This document shows, in pieces, positions 26,001 to 37,464 of a DNA stretch of 64,000 bases. The position numbers and the translations under genes are program-made. The stretch's first letter is position 1; every line of letters begins with the position of its first letter. A model generated the notes under the pieces. It was not told where the DNA came from. It did not search any database and saw only the letters and a list, made by a program, of their open reading frames with translations. The stretch comes from Proteromonas lacertae (Eukaryota; Sar; Bigyra; Opalinata; Proteromonadidae), in the NCBI GenBank assembly GCA_002245135.1, contig NGBS01001183.1, positions 1-64,000 on the forward strand. The letters are read 5' to 3'.

Positions 26001-29000
26001 ATGACCAACTAAATATTGGTAATATCCAGTGTATTTCAGTTGGTTTACATCAAGTCCTACTGCAAATATTGTGTATTTTGGAGATATAATTCCATTATCA
26101 TGAGCTCCTTTTATAAAATCATATTTCGCTGCTGCTTCTAATATTGACACTACTATTCCACCATTTGGCATATATGTCATTATCAATTTAGCTAAATACT
26201 GTGTATTTGTTACTGTATAACCTACTAATATTGTTTTTAAAACATGTATATTTAAATGAACTAAATCAGAAATTAAAATATCTTTTGCTGTTCTACCATA
26301 GTAACTATTCGTATAAGCAATAATAATTTGTTGAGATTTTTCTAACACTTCTCTTTGAATATAATATTGAAGAATATACTATTATACAATAATAAAAAAT
26401 ATATATAAAATAATATACTCTGTTGGTGAAAGGAATTCCTACATAAATTATATTTTCTTTACATTCACATCCTTCATAGTTATGTGGATAGATCAATATC
26501 ATTCCCTTACTTTTTAGAAAATCATAGCTTTCAATTCTCATTTCAGAATTACTCATACCTGAGATAATCTTTACACCAGAATCATATAAAGAGTCTATAA
26601 TTTCTTTTAGACCATCTGTTTTAGAATCAGCATTCTTAAATATTGGTAATATAAGCATTCCTCTAACTCCACCTTGATTCTCATTGATTAATCTTATCAT
26701 TAATGTATAAGAATGTAATAATGGTAAATCTTGATATGAATAATCACCTGTAAATGATAATATTATACCAATTGGTAATGTTAACCTTGGATATTTTTCA
26801 CTTCCAGAATCTCTCCAATTACAAGTATAAACTTCTTGTTGGAAATACTTTGAATACCATACTCTAGCTTCTTGAACAACTACACTCACAAATGAAATTG
26901 GCTCAATTCCCATTTGACCCATTTTTAATAAAATTATTGAATGAGAAACAACATTGTCTATGGTTAATTTGACTCTGCCAATTTCAGTTTCTATTTCATT
27001 TTTATAAAGATATTGAAGTATATCTTCATTACTAAACTCTTTTGTTGATTTAAGACTTCTTGAAATCAATGACAATGCTAATAAATAGTTAAATTCAGTA
27101 CCAGTATATACATAATTGCTACTTAATATTTGAGTTATCTTGTTTAAAAATGGTAAACTTGAGGGATAATATGGAATGGTATTACTGACAAAATAATGAC
27201 CATATGTATATACACCTCCAACATTCAAGAAATCGGCACTAAAACAAAAAATGGGAGTAACATCACCATGAAGGTATGATGTTGAGGATTTATACAAATT
27301 GAATAAATTGTACAGGTTCATACTTCTCAATGTAGTTATTATATAATTTTTGGTTGGACCACTCATTAATTTATTGATAAAAGTCTGAATACCTATTAGT
27401 GGAGTATCATATTTGGAAATATCTACAATCACTTCATAATCAGATAGAGATTCTGTATTCTTGATTGAATCAATAACAATTGAATTATAGTTCATCATAT
27501 CAGAATCACTTCCATCATAAACAAAAGCAGTATTTATATTATAATTATATACTAAGTAATTGATTGCAGTAGATACATATTGATCAGGTGAAGGGGACAT
27601 AAAAACTACATTCTTTTTACATATATTTCCAGTATTAAAACCAGTATAAAATAGTAAAGCGTCATTAAACACTGATCTAGCAGCAAACATTCGAAGAAAT
27701 GACATTTGAAATCCTCCAATATACAGTTTTATATTATATTTTTCCTTATCATTAATCAAATCTCCTGTTGTTACATTTGTCAGAGGACTTTCATATTGAT
27801 GAAATATCTAAATCATTAAAAAAAAGAAATATTCATACAATTACTCGTTTATTCAATAAACTATTACCTCTTATATCATTCACATACCATTTCAATAATA
27901 GCATTATGTTCTTTGTATTATAATCATTTGCAGCTTCGGTTATTAACCCAATATGTAATGGAATATTCTCGATCTCTTCATTAATTCTTGAAACACTACA
28001 CACTTTGGATTCATTTGTATAAATCTAATCAATAAAATAAAACTTAATAAAAATACATTTAAATCATAACCATTAGAATAGATTGGAGCTGGGATTGAAT
28101 ATGAAAATAATGTCTTATAATCCAAACACATATTACCTCCAGCATCAAGTGAAGTACAAACAACCTTACCAATATAAAATCCTTTTGTTAGATAATAACT
28201 GTTCGATAATTCTGCATTGTCAATTTCAGAAGTATGTAAACTGTGATGATACGTTTGTTGAATATTTTGTAATACTGAAGATCCAGAATAAGACAACTTT
28301 CTTGACATTGCATCAGTTATTAATAATATAGATTCATAAAGTGTCACAAAGTCTTCTTCTAATAATGATTTTATTATTCCACCTCTCTCTTTGATTTTTG
28401 ATGAGATATCTTGTACTCTATCATTATTAATCACAGGTAAGAATGAGCCAATAATATAAACACTTTGTGCAAAAACAGGAGATATTCTATTAGGAGTAAT
28501 AATGTTTCGAAGTAAAAAGTTATATGCAAATGTTGGATAAGAATAACATGGAATATTAAAATGTTTAAAATCATGAACTATTAGCAGAATTGATTGGTAT
28601 TGATTTGGATTAATATTAGAATTGCAAATCATCATAAATTTATTCGCAAATTGATCTTTACTATATGTAACTGAATCAAAACCATTTTTGTTATTCTCTA
28701 TATAACTAACTGCTGCATCTTTTATTCCTACTGAAATTCTATTGAATTGAAATATAACTATTATATTATATACGGATCAGCATCATAAAATATATGAACT
28801 CTTAAGGAATTTTGGGCAATAAAATCTAATGCTAAATATAAACTATTATCTGGAACTCTAGTGTTTATTAGTGTATTTGGTAAACATATTCCTCCTTCAA
28901 ATGGTTGATATACTAATAAAATTTTATCATTCTTTACCATTATATCATTCATATCTATTATATCTTTCTTTCTATACATATATATATATTGAATATTATT

Positions 29001-31808
29001 GTTATACATACGTTAATAATCCAGTAAAAGCAATTACTTCAGGTTTTTCTGCATATTCATTAATCACATCTAATATTTCACTCACATTGGATTTATAATA
29101 AGGAAATATAGGTTGGATTATACCATAACTGAAACTACTGTAAGAGTTTATCAAGTCACATACTTCAAGTATTACTTCAATTTGAGAAGAACAATAGTCT
29201 ACTCCGAATAACTCATCAGTTGGGAATAAACCAATCAAATAATGCTTTGATTTAGCATAATTATATAATGATTTAGTATCTAAATATGAATTACAATCAC
29301 ATAAACCTCCTCTATCATCAAAAATATATGATAAAAATTGACCTGATGATGGAAATTCTGTATCAAATTCAAATTTTCCTACATATTTTGTTAATAGTAT
29401 TCTGGTGTAAGAATAACCAGTCACAGAAAAGGACATTGGACCATTGATTGTTGAAATTGAGGAAGTATAAAGTAATCTAAATATATACATTAATAAGGTA
29501 TAATATACTCTCTTGTGTATTTATATTCATAAGATAATGCATTCATAATTACTTTCTTGTAATACATTACAGTATAATAACCAATCATAAAGTCAGTTGT
29601 ATAGAATGGAATGCTATGTCTACCTATTATCTTCATTTTATCATCAAACTCTCTTATATCATTATTATAATCTAATTTTGGATCAAATAGCAAAAATGTA
29701 ATATAATCTCCATCAACTGAGGGATTATAATCATAATACTCATCAGGATCAGGTATAACTAGTGGATAGAGTACTGGATTATAATGTAATGTTTTATAAC
29801 AGTATAGAAATAGATCTCTATATTCTGGTTCTAATAATAGAATTGTATATCCATTTGCTTCATCCTGAATTTTTGATTCATCTTTATTAGCTATTCAATA
29901 AATAATATTACAATAATATTAATACGATCAAATAGATGTTGTCTCATAAAATTTACACCAACATATCCTTCAGCTTTTGTTAATTCTTTTAGTGAATATC
30001 GATAAATTTTATCTTGCGGATAACCATTACTGATTAACTCTTTTTTCATCCAATTTGATATTAAATCACTATATCTAAGAGTTGAACTTATAATAACTAG
30101 TGGTTTGTCTTGATTCTTTCTCAAATACCATGTATATAGCATTTTGAATTTAGATTCAAATGATAATCCAGAGTATATAATTTTTGGAGCTACAAGCACT
30201 GCCTGTAGAATACGTAGTTGCAAATACTTTAAATTCAGTTATGTTTTGATTATCTAATTTTTCTACCAACTCATTTCTTTCTAGTACTCTCATTGAGGTG
30301 AAAATATAATTCCATTTATTTTCTTTGTAATAAGAAGATAACTATCAATATAGAGAGAATATATTCATATATTCATACAATTTTAATAATCTCATCCATT
30401 GGTTTTGAACCATCAATAATAATTGGATATATCATCACTTTCTTAATATCATTCTATTATATAAACAATAATAATTATTAATAATAATTAATACGCTTAA
30501 GTACATATCTCTAAGCGCCATCACTTCTGCATCTAGTACATATCTTTCATTGTTGCGATAACTATAATGACTGTTACTCAAATAGTTGATCAACACAGCT
30601 CCATAACTCATTCTTTGTAATTGAGAAGTAGAAAATGAACAACTAACGTCTGGTCTTCCAAATACATCAACATAAGTCATAAAACGATCAAATACTACTT
30701 TATATATAATCGTATAGTTGTTATTAACAGAAGAATATTTACCAATAACATTTGGAGATGTTAATACATTTTGTGAAGTGAAATATAGACTTTTATCATT
30801 TGAATACTTAACATACTTCTCATATATTGTTTCTACAAAGATTGAAGATTTCATATTTCTAACATCATTATACGCTTGTTCAAATGCTTTATATAACATA
30901 CATCTATAGAAGAATTAAATATTACAACTATACAATTTCATTATTTTTATATCATTATTATGATCAGTAACTAGATTCAGATTATAACTATAATCAGTTG
31001 ATTGTAACTCAGATGGTAGTAATATTAACACATTTTCCCACTCTGATGAACTTGGCATATTATTATGATATGCAAAATCATCTAAGTCAACTATCACTAT
31101 TTCAAATTGAGTCATTGAAGAAAGTGGAGTAATTAATTTGGTCGAAATTGTATTAAAATCTGATATTATAAACAATTCTGTCAATTCTGTAGAGGAGGAG
31201 TTTAATTGAGTTAATTTGGCATTTAACTCATTTTCAGGTGTAGAACTATCTATTTCTATGTAATTGAATGCCAATCCTAATATATCTGCTAATTTTATCA
31301 TGAATGTCTCGATTTCATCAGAATAATATGATCTTTGGAAAATCATTGAAATTGGTTTAACTTCACTGTAATAGATCATTACTAAATAATATTTATATAC
31401 AAATAAAATATACATTTTTCTATCGTTTTGGTTATTGAGCCAAAATGAACAACGTTAGAGTGACATCTTCCTACAACATAAGGTGTAGTTGACCACAGTG
31501 TCATTGAATAGTTTTTAAATGCTGAATTAATGTAATCCATATCTTTAAATATAACGGAAGTAAAAACAGTGAGTAATATCCTGAGTTTTGAAAGCATATA
31601 ATATATCATTAATTTTACTTCCATCAGATGATGTACTCATTTTTATAAAATCAGGTAAATGATCAACTCCAGTGTCATTTAAAATGATCTTAAGATCATC
31701 GATAAGCTGCAAATCTACAGATGAAGAAGGTCCATCTTCATAAATAAAACCTAATTTTACTTCATTTGCACTAACTACAACTAAAAACAAAACAAAAAAA
31801 ACGATCAT
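20030..31808 (-). CDS. Giant family-C GPCR with nine tandem Venus-flytrap domains (receptor 2)
   Basis: About 3,700 residues after removing some 13 introns of 25-40 nt. The signal peptide MIVFFVLFLVVVSA starts at 31808. Flytrap domains begin near 31.76, 30.6, 29.3, 27.97, 26.78, 25.57, 24.42, 23.27 and 22.15 kb. The seven-helix module (KCASPLFSYLLHFSFTLADV, CGLRVLFSCTSMLLISET, FVIVIASYVGIFVAYTL) spans about 20.95-20.19 kb, followed by a Ser/Thr-rich tail. Domains correspond in order to those of receptor 1: domain 5 of both starts LTLPIGII, domain 6 of both has GCTT...C and YTGP(V/I)PNQ. Introns are concentrated in domains 1-4. Apparent one-base frame changes occur in domain 1 (near 31.58 kb) and around domains 7-9 (near 23.77, 23.70, 22.26 and 21.76 kb). 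These are consensus errors or early decay. Ligand unknown; expected at the plasma membrane with G-protein coupling. Confidence 0.8.
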
Positions 31809-32383
31809 AAAGACAGTCTTAATACAAAAAAACGACTAACTGATAATTGCATGATGGAATAACTACAGAACGACCAACATTTACATTAAATGTTACTTAA
31901 AACATCCATTATGGTGATTAAATCATTCAAATGAACCACCTTTACACCCTTATCTATAACATTAGTAGTATCTTTTCAATTACTACGCTTATCGCTGTTT
32001 TAAAGTTATACATACCTATAAATAATTTTTATGACTAATTCTATACATATTTTTATGGTCCTTATTAGAATGACAGATAAATTGATCTAGAAAACATAAA
32101 TACTATAAAACCTCTTCAATATATTTCTTTCATGGTATTGTCACCATTATCTTCTTTTCAATTATTATACATCTTCTTATAAATCATTTTCATAAAAATG
32201 GGGTATGTGAATTGTCACTCAAATTTTTCATAAACCCTATTCATTTCTTAATAAATTCATCCATTTGATTATTAATACATTAATAAACCCAAAGCCATAC
32301 ACAAATAAAAACAATAAGAAATTTTCTTATCATTAAATGCGAGCAATTTATGAAAAATTAAAAATAAACTAAAAAATATCTCT
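31809..32383. other. Intergenic stretch between receptor 2 start and HSP90 end
   Basis: 575 bases, strongly AT-rich, with stops in all frames. It must contain the receptor 2 promoter and the HSP90 3' untranslated region. A partly repeated pattern around CTTTTCAATTA occurs near 31973 and 32155. I see no RNA gene or mobile element. Confidence 0.3.
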
Positions 32384-34525
32384 TTAATCTACTTCTTCCA
32401 TTGTGCTATCACCAGCAGCACCACTATCCTCTTCTAATGGTGGCATATCTGCATCATCAGCATTGTCATTATCATCATCATCAACACTTAATCCTAACTT
32501 AATCAATCTGTGAATTCTATTAGCAAATACAACTGGTTCTTCTAATGAGAATCCTGATGTTAATAAAGCTGTATCATATAATAACCAAATTAAATCTTTT
32601 ACAGTCTTATCACTCTTATCAGCTGCACTCTTTTCTCTTAAACTAACAACAATTGGATGTGTTGGATTGATTTCCATAGATTTCTTTGATGTCATATAAC
32701 CTCCCATAGCATTGTTTCTTAAAGCTTGAGCCTTCATAATACGTTCCATATTTGCACTCCATCCATATTCACCTGTAACTAAACAACATGGTGAATCAGC
32801 TAAACGTTCAGATACTGTAACTTTTTCTACTTTATCACCTAATACTTCTTTTACTAATTTGCATAAATCTTCAGTTTTGGCTTTTTCTTCTTCGAATTTC
32901 TTCTTTTCATCTTCAGTTTCTTCAATCTTTAAACCTTCTTTTGTGGCACAGATCAATTTCTTTCCTTCATATTCTTTTAATTGTTGAATGGCATATTCAT
33001 CAATTGGATCTACCATGTATAATACTTCATAACCTTTCTTCTTTAATTGTTCTAAGAATGGTGAGTTTTCTACAGCTTTTCTGCTTTCACCAGTGATGTA
33101 ATAAATACCTGGTTGATTTTCCTTCATTCTAGCAATGTAATCATCAAATGATATTTCTTCTTCACCACTCTTTGTTGATTGATATCTCAATAATTTAGCA
33201 ATCTTATCTCTATTGGCATTATCTTCATGAATACCTAATTTCAAGTTCTTTGAGAATTGTTCATAGAATTTCTTGTAATCTTCTTTGTTTTCAGCAATTC
33301 TGTTGAACATTGTAATACATCTCTTTACTAAGTTCTTCTTAATAACTCTCAAGATCTTGTTTTGTTGTAATGTTTCTCTTGAAATGTTCAATGGTAAATC
33401 TTCAGAATCAACAACACCCTTAATGAAGCTTAAATATTCAGGAATTAATTCTTCACAATCATCCATAATGAATACTCTTCTTACATATAATTTAATGTTG
33501 TTTCTCTTCTTTTGTGTTTCGAATAAATCAAATGGAGCTCTTCTTGGTACAAATAAGATAGCTTTAAATTCTAATTGACCTTCAACAGAGAAATGTTCAA
33601 CTGATAAATGATCTTCCCAATCATTTGTTAAACTCTTGTAGAATGCAGCATATTCTTCATTGGTAATATCTTCCTTCTTTCTCATCCATAATGGTTTTTG
33701 TTTGTTTAATGTTTCCCATTCATGTGAGACTTTCTTTACCTTCTTTGTTTTCTTTTCTTTCTTTTCATCATCCTTCTTAGCTTCATCTTCATCTACTTCC
33801 TCAACTTTTGGTTTGTCATCATCTTCTTTTTCTTCATCTTTCTTATCATCTTCAGCTTCATCGTCAGTAATTTCTTCTTCAGTTGTTTTTTCTACGTATA
33901 ATTTAATTGGGAAACCAATGAATTCACTGTGTTTAGCAACTAAATCCTTCAGTCTTCTTTCTTCTAAGTATTCTAATTGATCTTCCTTTAAGTATAAGAT
34001 CATCTTAGTACCTCTTGTTAATACTTCACCTTCAGTGTCTCTTTTAACTGTGAATGAACCACCAGCTGATGATTCCCAAACATATTGTTCATCATCGTTG
34101 TGTTTTGAGACACAGACTACTCTATCAGCTACTAAATAAGCAGAATAGAAACCAACACCAAATTGACCAATCATACTAATATCAGTTGTACCAGAACTTA
34201 AAGCTTCCATAAATGCTTTTGTTCCTGACTTTGCAATAGTACCAAGGTTGTTGATTAAATCAGCTTTAGTCATACCAATACCTGTATCACGGATTGTTAA
34301 TGTGTTATTTGTCTTATCAGCTGTAATGGCGATGTATAACTCTTTTTCTGAATCTAACTTGGATGGATCAGTAAGAGACTCATAACGGATCTTATCTAAA
34401 GCATCTGAACAGTTTGAAACCAATTCACGAAGGAAGATTTCTTTGTTACTGTAGAAAGTGTTGATAATAAGACTCATCAACTGATTAATATCAGCTGAGA
34501 AGGCAAAGGTTTCTGAATCGCTCAT
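32384..34525 (-). CDS. HSP90: Cytosolic heat-shock protein HSP90
   Basis: Intronless, 713 residues, full length for cytosolic HSP90. N-terminal GHKL ATPase domain with [33 protein letters not shown] and [13 protein letters not shown]; an acidic/basic charged linker (about residues 215-265); middle domain with [10 protein letters not shown] and [14 protein letters not shown]; dimerisation domain; C-terminal MEEVD, the TPR-cochaperone docking peptide that marks the cytosolic form. It folds client kinases and receptors in an ATP-driven clamp cycle. Lack of introns in an otherwise intron-bearing window fits heat-inducible expression, as do the heat-shock elements upstream. Start chosen at [15 protein letters not shown], the conserved N-terminus. 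Confidence 0.98.
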   Translation of the reverse strand: MSDSETFAFSADINQLMSLIINTFYSNKEIFLRELVSNCSDALDKIRYESLTDPSKLDSEKELYIAITADKTNNTLTIRDTGIGMTKADLINNLGTIAKSGTKAFMEALSSGTTDISMIGQFGVGFYSAYLVADRVVCVSKHNDDEQYVWESSAGGSFTVKRDTEGEVLTRGTKMILYLKEDQLEYLEERRLKDLVAKHSEFIGFPIKLYVEKTTEEEITDDEAEDDKKDEEKEDDDKPKVEEVDEDEAKKDDEKKEKKTKKVKKVSHEWETLNKQKPLWMRKKEDITNEEYAAFYKSLTNDWEDHLSVEHFSVEGQLEFKAILFVPRRAPFDLFETQKKRNNIKLYVRRVFIMDDCEELIPEYLSFIKGVVDSEDLPLNISRETLQQNKILRVIKKNLVKRCITMFNRIAENKEDYKKFYEQFSKNLKLGIHEDNANRDKIAKLLRYQSTKSGEEEISFDDYIARMKENQPGIYYITGESRKAVENSPFLEQLKKKGYEVLYMVDPIDEYAIQQLKEYEGKKLICATKEGLKIEETEDEKKKFEEEKAKTEDLCKLVKEVLGDKVEKVTVSERLADSPCCLVTGEYGWSANMERIMKAQALRNNAMGGYMTSKKSMEINPTHPIVVSLREKSAADKSDKTVKDLIWLLYDTALLTSGFSLEEPVVFANRIHRLIKLGLSVDDDDNDNADDADMPPLEEDSGAAGDSTMEEVD

Positions 34526-34591
34526 GGTTGAAATGAATTAATGCAAAAATAGGCAAGAAAACTTAAAATGAAATTCTAAATGAAATTTATC

Positions 34592-34601
34592 AGAATATTC
34601 T
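34592..34601 (-). promoter_or_regulatory. Heat-shock element (proximal)
   Basis: AGAATATTCT, a perfect GAAnnTTC palindrome 67-76 bp upstream of the HSP90 start codon. It matches the HSF-binding unit; spacing suits a proximal promoter. Confidence 0.65.
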
Positions 34602-34650
34602 ATTGTTCTATTGCATTTCTTCTGATTGGTTGATTTGAATTTCTAGTGTT

Positions 34651-34658
34651 TTCTAGAA
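34651..34658 (-). promoter_or_regulatory. Heat-shock element (distal)
   Basis: TTCTAGAA flanked by further TTCTAG/TCTAGA half-sites (34640-34668) gives three or more phased HSF units 126-140 bp upstream of the HSP90 start. An inverted CCAAT box (ATTGG, near 34625) lies between the two heat-shock elements. The remaining upstream bases to 34920 show nothing else. Confidence 0.65.
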
Positions 34659-34920
34659 CAGTCTAGATCATTTAATCTGTTTTTACATAGAAATAATATT
34701 CATTCATTGAAATAAATCCAATTTATGCAAATTTCATGAGTTATAATCCGGCCATTTTCGATAATCATTGTCATCATTTTTTTCATTCCTCTTTATTTTT
34801 GATTTTTTATTTATTTAAGCTGTTTGATAATATCATTCAAATGAAATGAAATTTAAAAAATCAAATAAAAGTATACAATTAGACATTACACAGTAAAAAG
34901 AGTAAAATTGAGTGTTTATT

Positions 34921-35692
34921 CTATACAATCAAATTAGCTTGATCTTTGATAAATCCAACTGCGCGATGTTTAATTGATTCTTCAGCTTTTCTTTTGATTA
35001 TGTTTTTCTTTTTCTTCTATTGCGCATATTAATAATCCTATTATTATTACCATATTTTTAACTCTCATTAACAAATAATAAGATATGTAGAAAAGAGTTC
35101 CTAAGTAGATGATCCATAAAATGCTTTCAATAACAACCATTATTTGACTAATAGCTAACTGATGATTACCAATACCAAACCAGCCATTAAAATGGTATTT
35201 ACCTGATAAAGAATAGTTTAATGAAGCAACAGTAAATATTACTTCACCAATAAGCTGAGTAACCTTATGGATAAAGTGATAGTTGGTTAATTGATGTAAT
35301 GCTAAACATATGAATTAAGAAATATATTATTCTAAACCTGATTTCATCGAAACAATAGCATAACCAGAAAAACCAATTGTTGCAAGTATTGACAAAAGAA
35401 TCTGAACTATCGGTTTTTCACCAAGAACTGCAAAAAATGTGCTACTGAACACTATAAAGATAATAATCTAAGAATTACCATTGAAGAATAAAGCACTCAT
35501 CAAAATAATAAAATTAATATGCAAAATTAGACAAAAATTATAATGTTGTGGTAATTCTACTTTAATTTCATTTAAATCAAAATGAATTAAGTTGAAAGGT
35601 TCTGATTTAAACGGATAATTCAGATCACGAAATTCATGACGTGGTAATGTTTCTTCTTGAACTACTTGTTTAGTTGTAACTGTTTGCAACAT
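34921..35692 (-). CDS. Four-helix membrane protein, possibly SCAMP-like
   Basis: Three short introns were joined by eye to give about 230 residues. A soluble N-terminus with PFNLIHFDLNEI precedes four hydrophobic helices (INFIILMSALFFN; IVQILLSILATIGFSGYAIV; VTQLIGEVIFTVASLNY; ISQIMVVIESILWIIYLGTLFYISYYLL) and a basic tail (KKKKNIIKRKAEESIKHRAVGFIKDQ). The order, with Pro/His/Asp before helix 1, a Gly-Trp-Phe-Gly loop before helix 4 and a basic C-terminus, recalls secretory carrier membrane proteins, which act in post-Golgi and endosomal trafficking. The match is topological, not motif-perfect, and another four-helix family is possible. Confidence 0.4.
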
Positions 35693-35801
35693 GGCAGAAA
35701 ATAAATAAAAAAACTATTATCGATAGTTGAAATACAATCGATAGTTGAACCTGATTGTGACAGATTTATATTCAGTTTTTTTAATTTTTCAAAATAGAAT
35801 T

Positions 35802-36137
35802 ATGAGTCAAATAGAAGGAGAAGAAGGTATATAATTGTGATCTGTATTTTAGTTATTGATCAAGATAGACTTAATGCTTTTATTAATGCTTGCACTAGCA
35901 AGTCCAGAGTATTAACTATACGAGCATGTATTTCTATAGATTTATCAAGAAGCCACAAAAGAAGAAGTACGAAAACAAGAAGCTATTAGGCAGCAGTTCA
36001 AACAAGGAGAGTTTTCAGAATATCTCAAAGAACATAATGTATTTCTTGTTGTTATTTAATATATATAGGATGAAACATTTCAATCCATTCCTAGAGTCCC
36101 ATCAACTACAGAAAATAATGAAAATAATAATACATAA
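35802..36137 (+). CDS. Small hydrophilic protein, three exons
   Basis: ATG 35802 begins MSQIEGEE. Introns of 26, 25 (35928-35952) and 30 nt leave a frame of about 84 residues: DQDRLNAFINACTSKSRVL, then a charged helix (STKEEVRKQEAIRQQFKQGE) and an Asn-rich end. There is no membrane or signal segment, and I do not recognise it. It starts 109 bp from the divergent four-helix protein gene. Confidence rests on the internally consistent phases of three GT-AG introns. Confidence 0.45.
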
Positions 36138-36168
36138 GTTAATTATAATTTATTTTATTTCTTATTAA

Positions 36169-37313
36169 TTATGCTACACTGTATTCAGTTTGTCCATATA
36201 ATTTTAAAATTGATTTACTTCTTTTTCCCATCAAATACTTATTAAACGATGATGTTTTTGTCATACTTATATCTTGAATCACTGATAATGTCGGATAATT
36301 CACTATTTCACATTTACTGTTATGTACACATGTATTAATAGACAATTCAAACTCTACAGTGCTAGTTAACACTCGTTTTTCAACTCTTCTTCTCTTTTCA
36401 AAGTTATCATCATATATCTCAGGATTATGCATTATCCTAACTGATCTTTTAACGGCAGGAGGAGAGTCAGTAATACTTCCATTATACTCAAAATCGTTTA
36501 TTGGTAAAGGAGATACATTTTTACTATTCATACACTCTTGAAATGTCTTATTACTTGGAATTACTGTTGGATATGTATTTGATGAAGTAACAGAATTTGG
36601 ACTGGAATTAAGGCTATGCAATGGAGATAATACACATTCGTCTTCCTCATCTTCATTTATTGTATTAATTGTAGATGATATTGTTGAATATACTCTATAT
36701 TTGATTGGAGAATCGTTAGTGTTTGGTGATGTATGAGTTGATTCAATTTGTGAAGATGGAGGAGTTGTTATTTCTTCTATCTCTTTTGAATCTTCATATA
36801 TGTTAGATTCTTCTATTGTAGATGAAGAGGAAGAGGATGTTATTTTTGATTGAACTATCTGTTTTGGTGGTGTATTAGAGTCTAATTCATCAATTGTTAA
36901 ATCTAGTTGATTTATTGTGCTATTCATTTCTTTCAATGATTGTACAAATTTCTTATCTATTATTGGACTAGCATTTTGATGTTGCTGTGGTTTCTTACAG
37001 AATAATCTATTCCTAACTCTTGATGGAATGGTGAACAATATTTTATTCTTTTTATTTGAAGGTATTGGAGATACTAATCCTTTTAATTCATCACTTAATG
37101 GTGGAGATTTCAAAGAATTTGTTTTAGATATTCTATTATTGTGAATTTCTTTTGTATTAGGAGTCTAGACTATAATTATATAGTTTATACTGAAAATAGG
37201 ACATGATTAGGTGAAAGTTCAGGACTTTTAGGAGTTTCAATCAAAATTTCTTTCATTGGCTTTAGAATACGATGACGTGGTTCATGTAACACTGGTGAAT
37301 TGATGTAATCCAT
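36169..37313 (-). CDS. Ser/Thr-Pro-rich disordered protein, unknown function
   Basis: Two exons joined by a 26-nt intron near 37165-37190 give about 370 residues starting MDYINSPVLHEPRHR at 37313. More than ten Ser-Pro or Thr-Pro sites (for example SPPLSDE, LVSPIPS, VLSPLHSLNSSP), a basic segment (KRRRVEKRV) and long Ser/Thr/Asn tracts suggest a disordered nuclear substrate of proline-directed (cyclin-dependent or MAP) kinases. That role is inferred from composition only. The C-terminal 90 residues are more structured (TVEFELSINTCVHNSKCEI). No family was recognised. Confidence 0.5.
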
Positions 37314-37464
37314 CGATATATCAAATGAAAAATGAGTTTTAAAGTTTTCGCGGTTTTGTGGGCTTGTATAAAGCTTGATTGAATCTTTTTTATTTTCATT
37401 TTTTCACACCATAAATTAAGGAAAACTTAAATTACATACATCAGCATAAATTAAAACGAAATAA

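Noticed and set aside
33660-33980. Ser-rich plus-strand open frame inside HSP90
   Set aside because: It is the antisense of the charged linker codons; HSP90 coding on the minus strand explains it fully.
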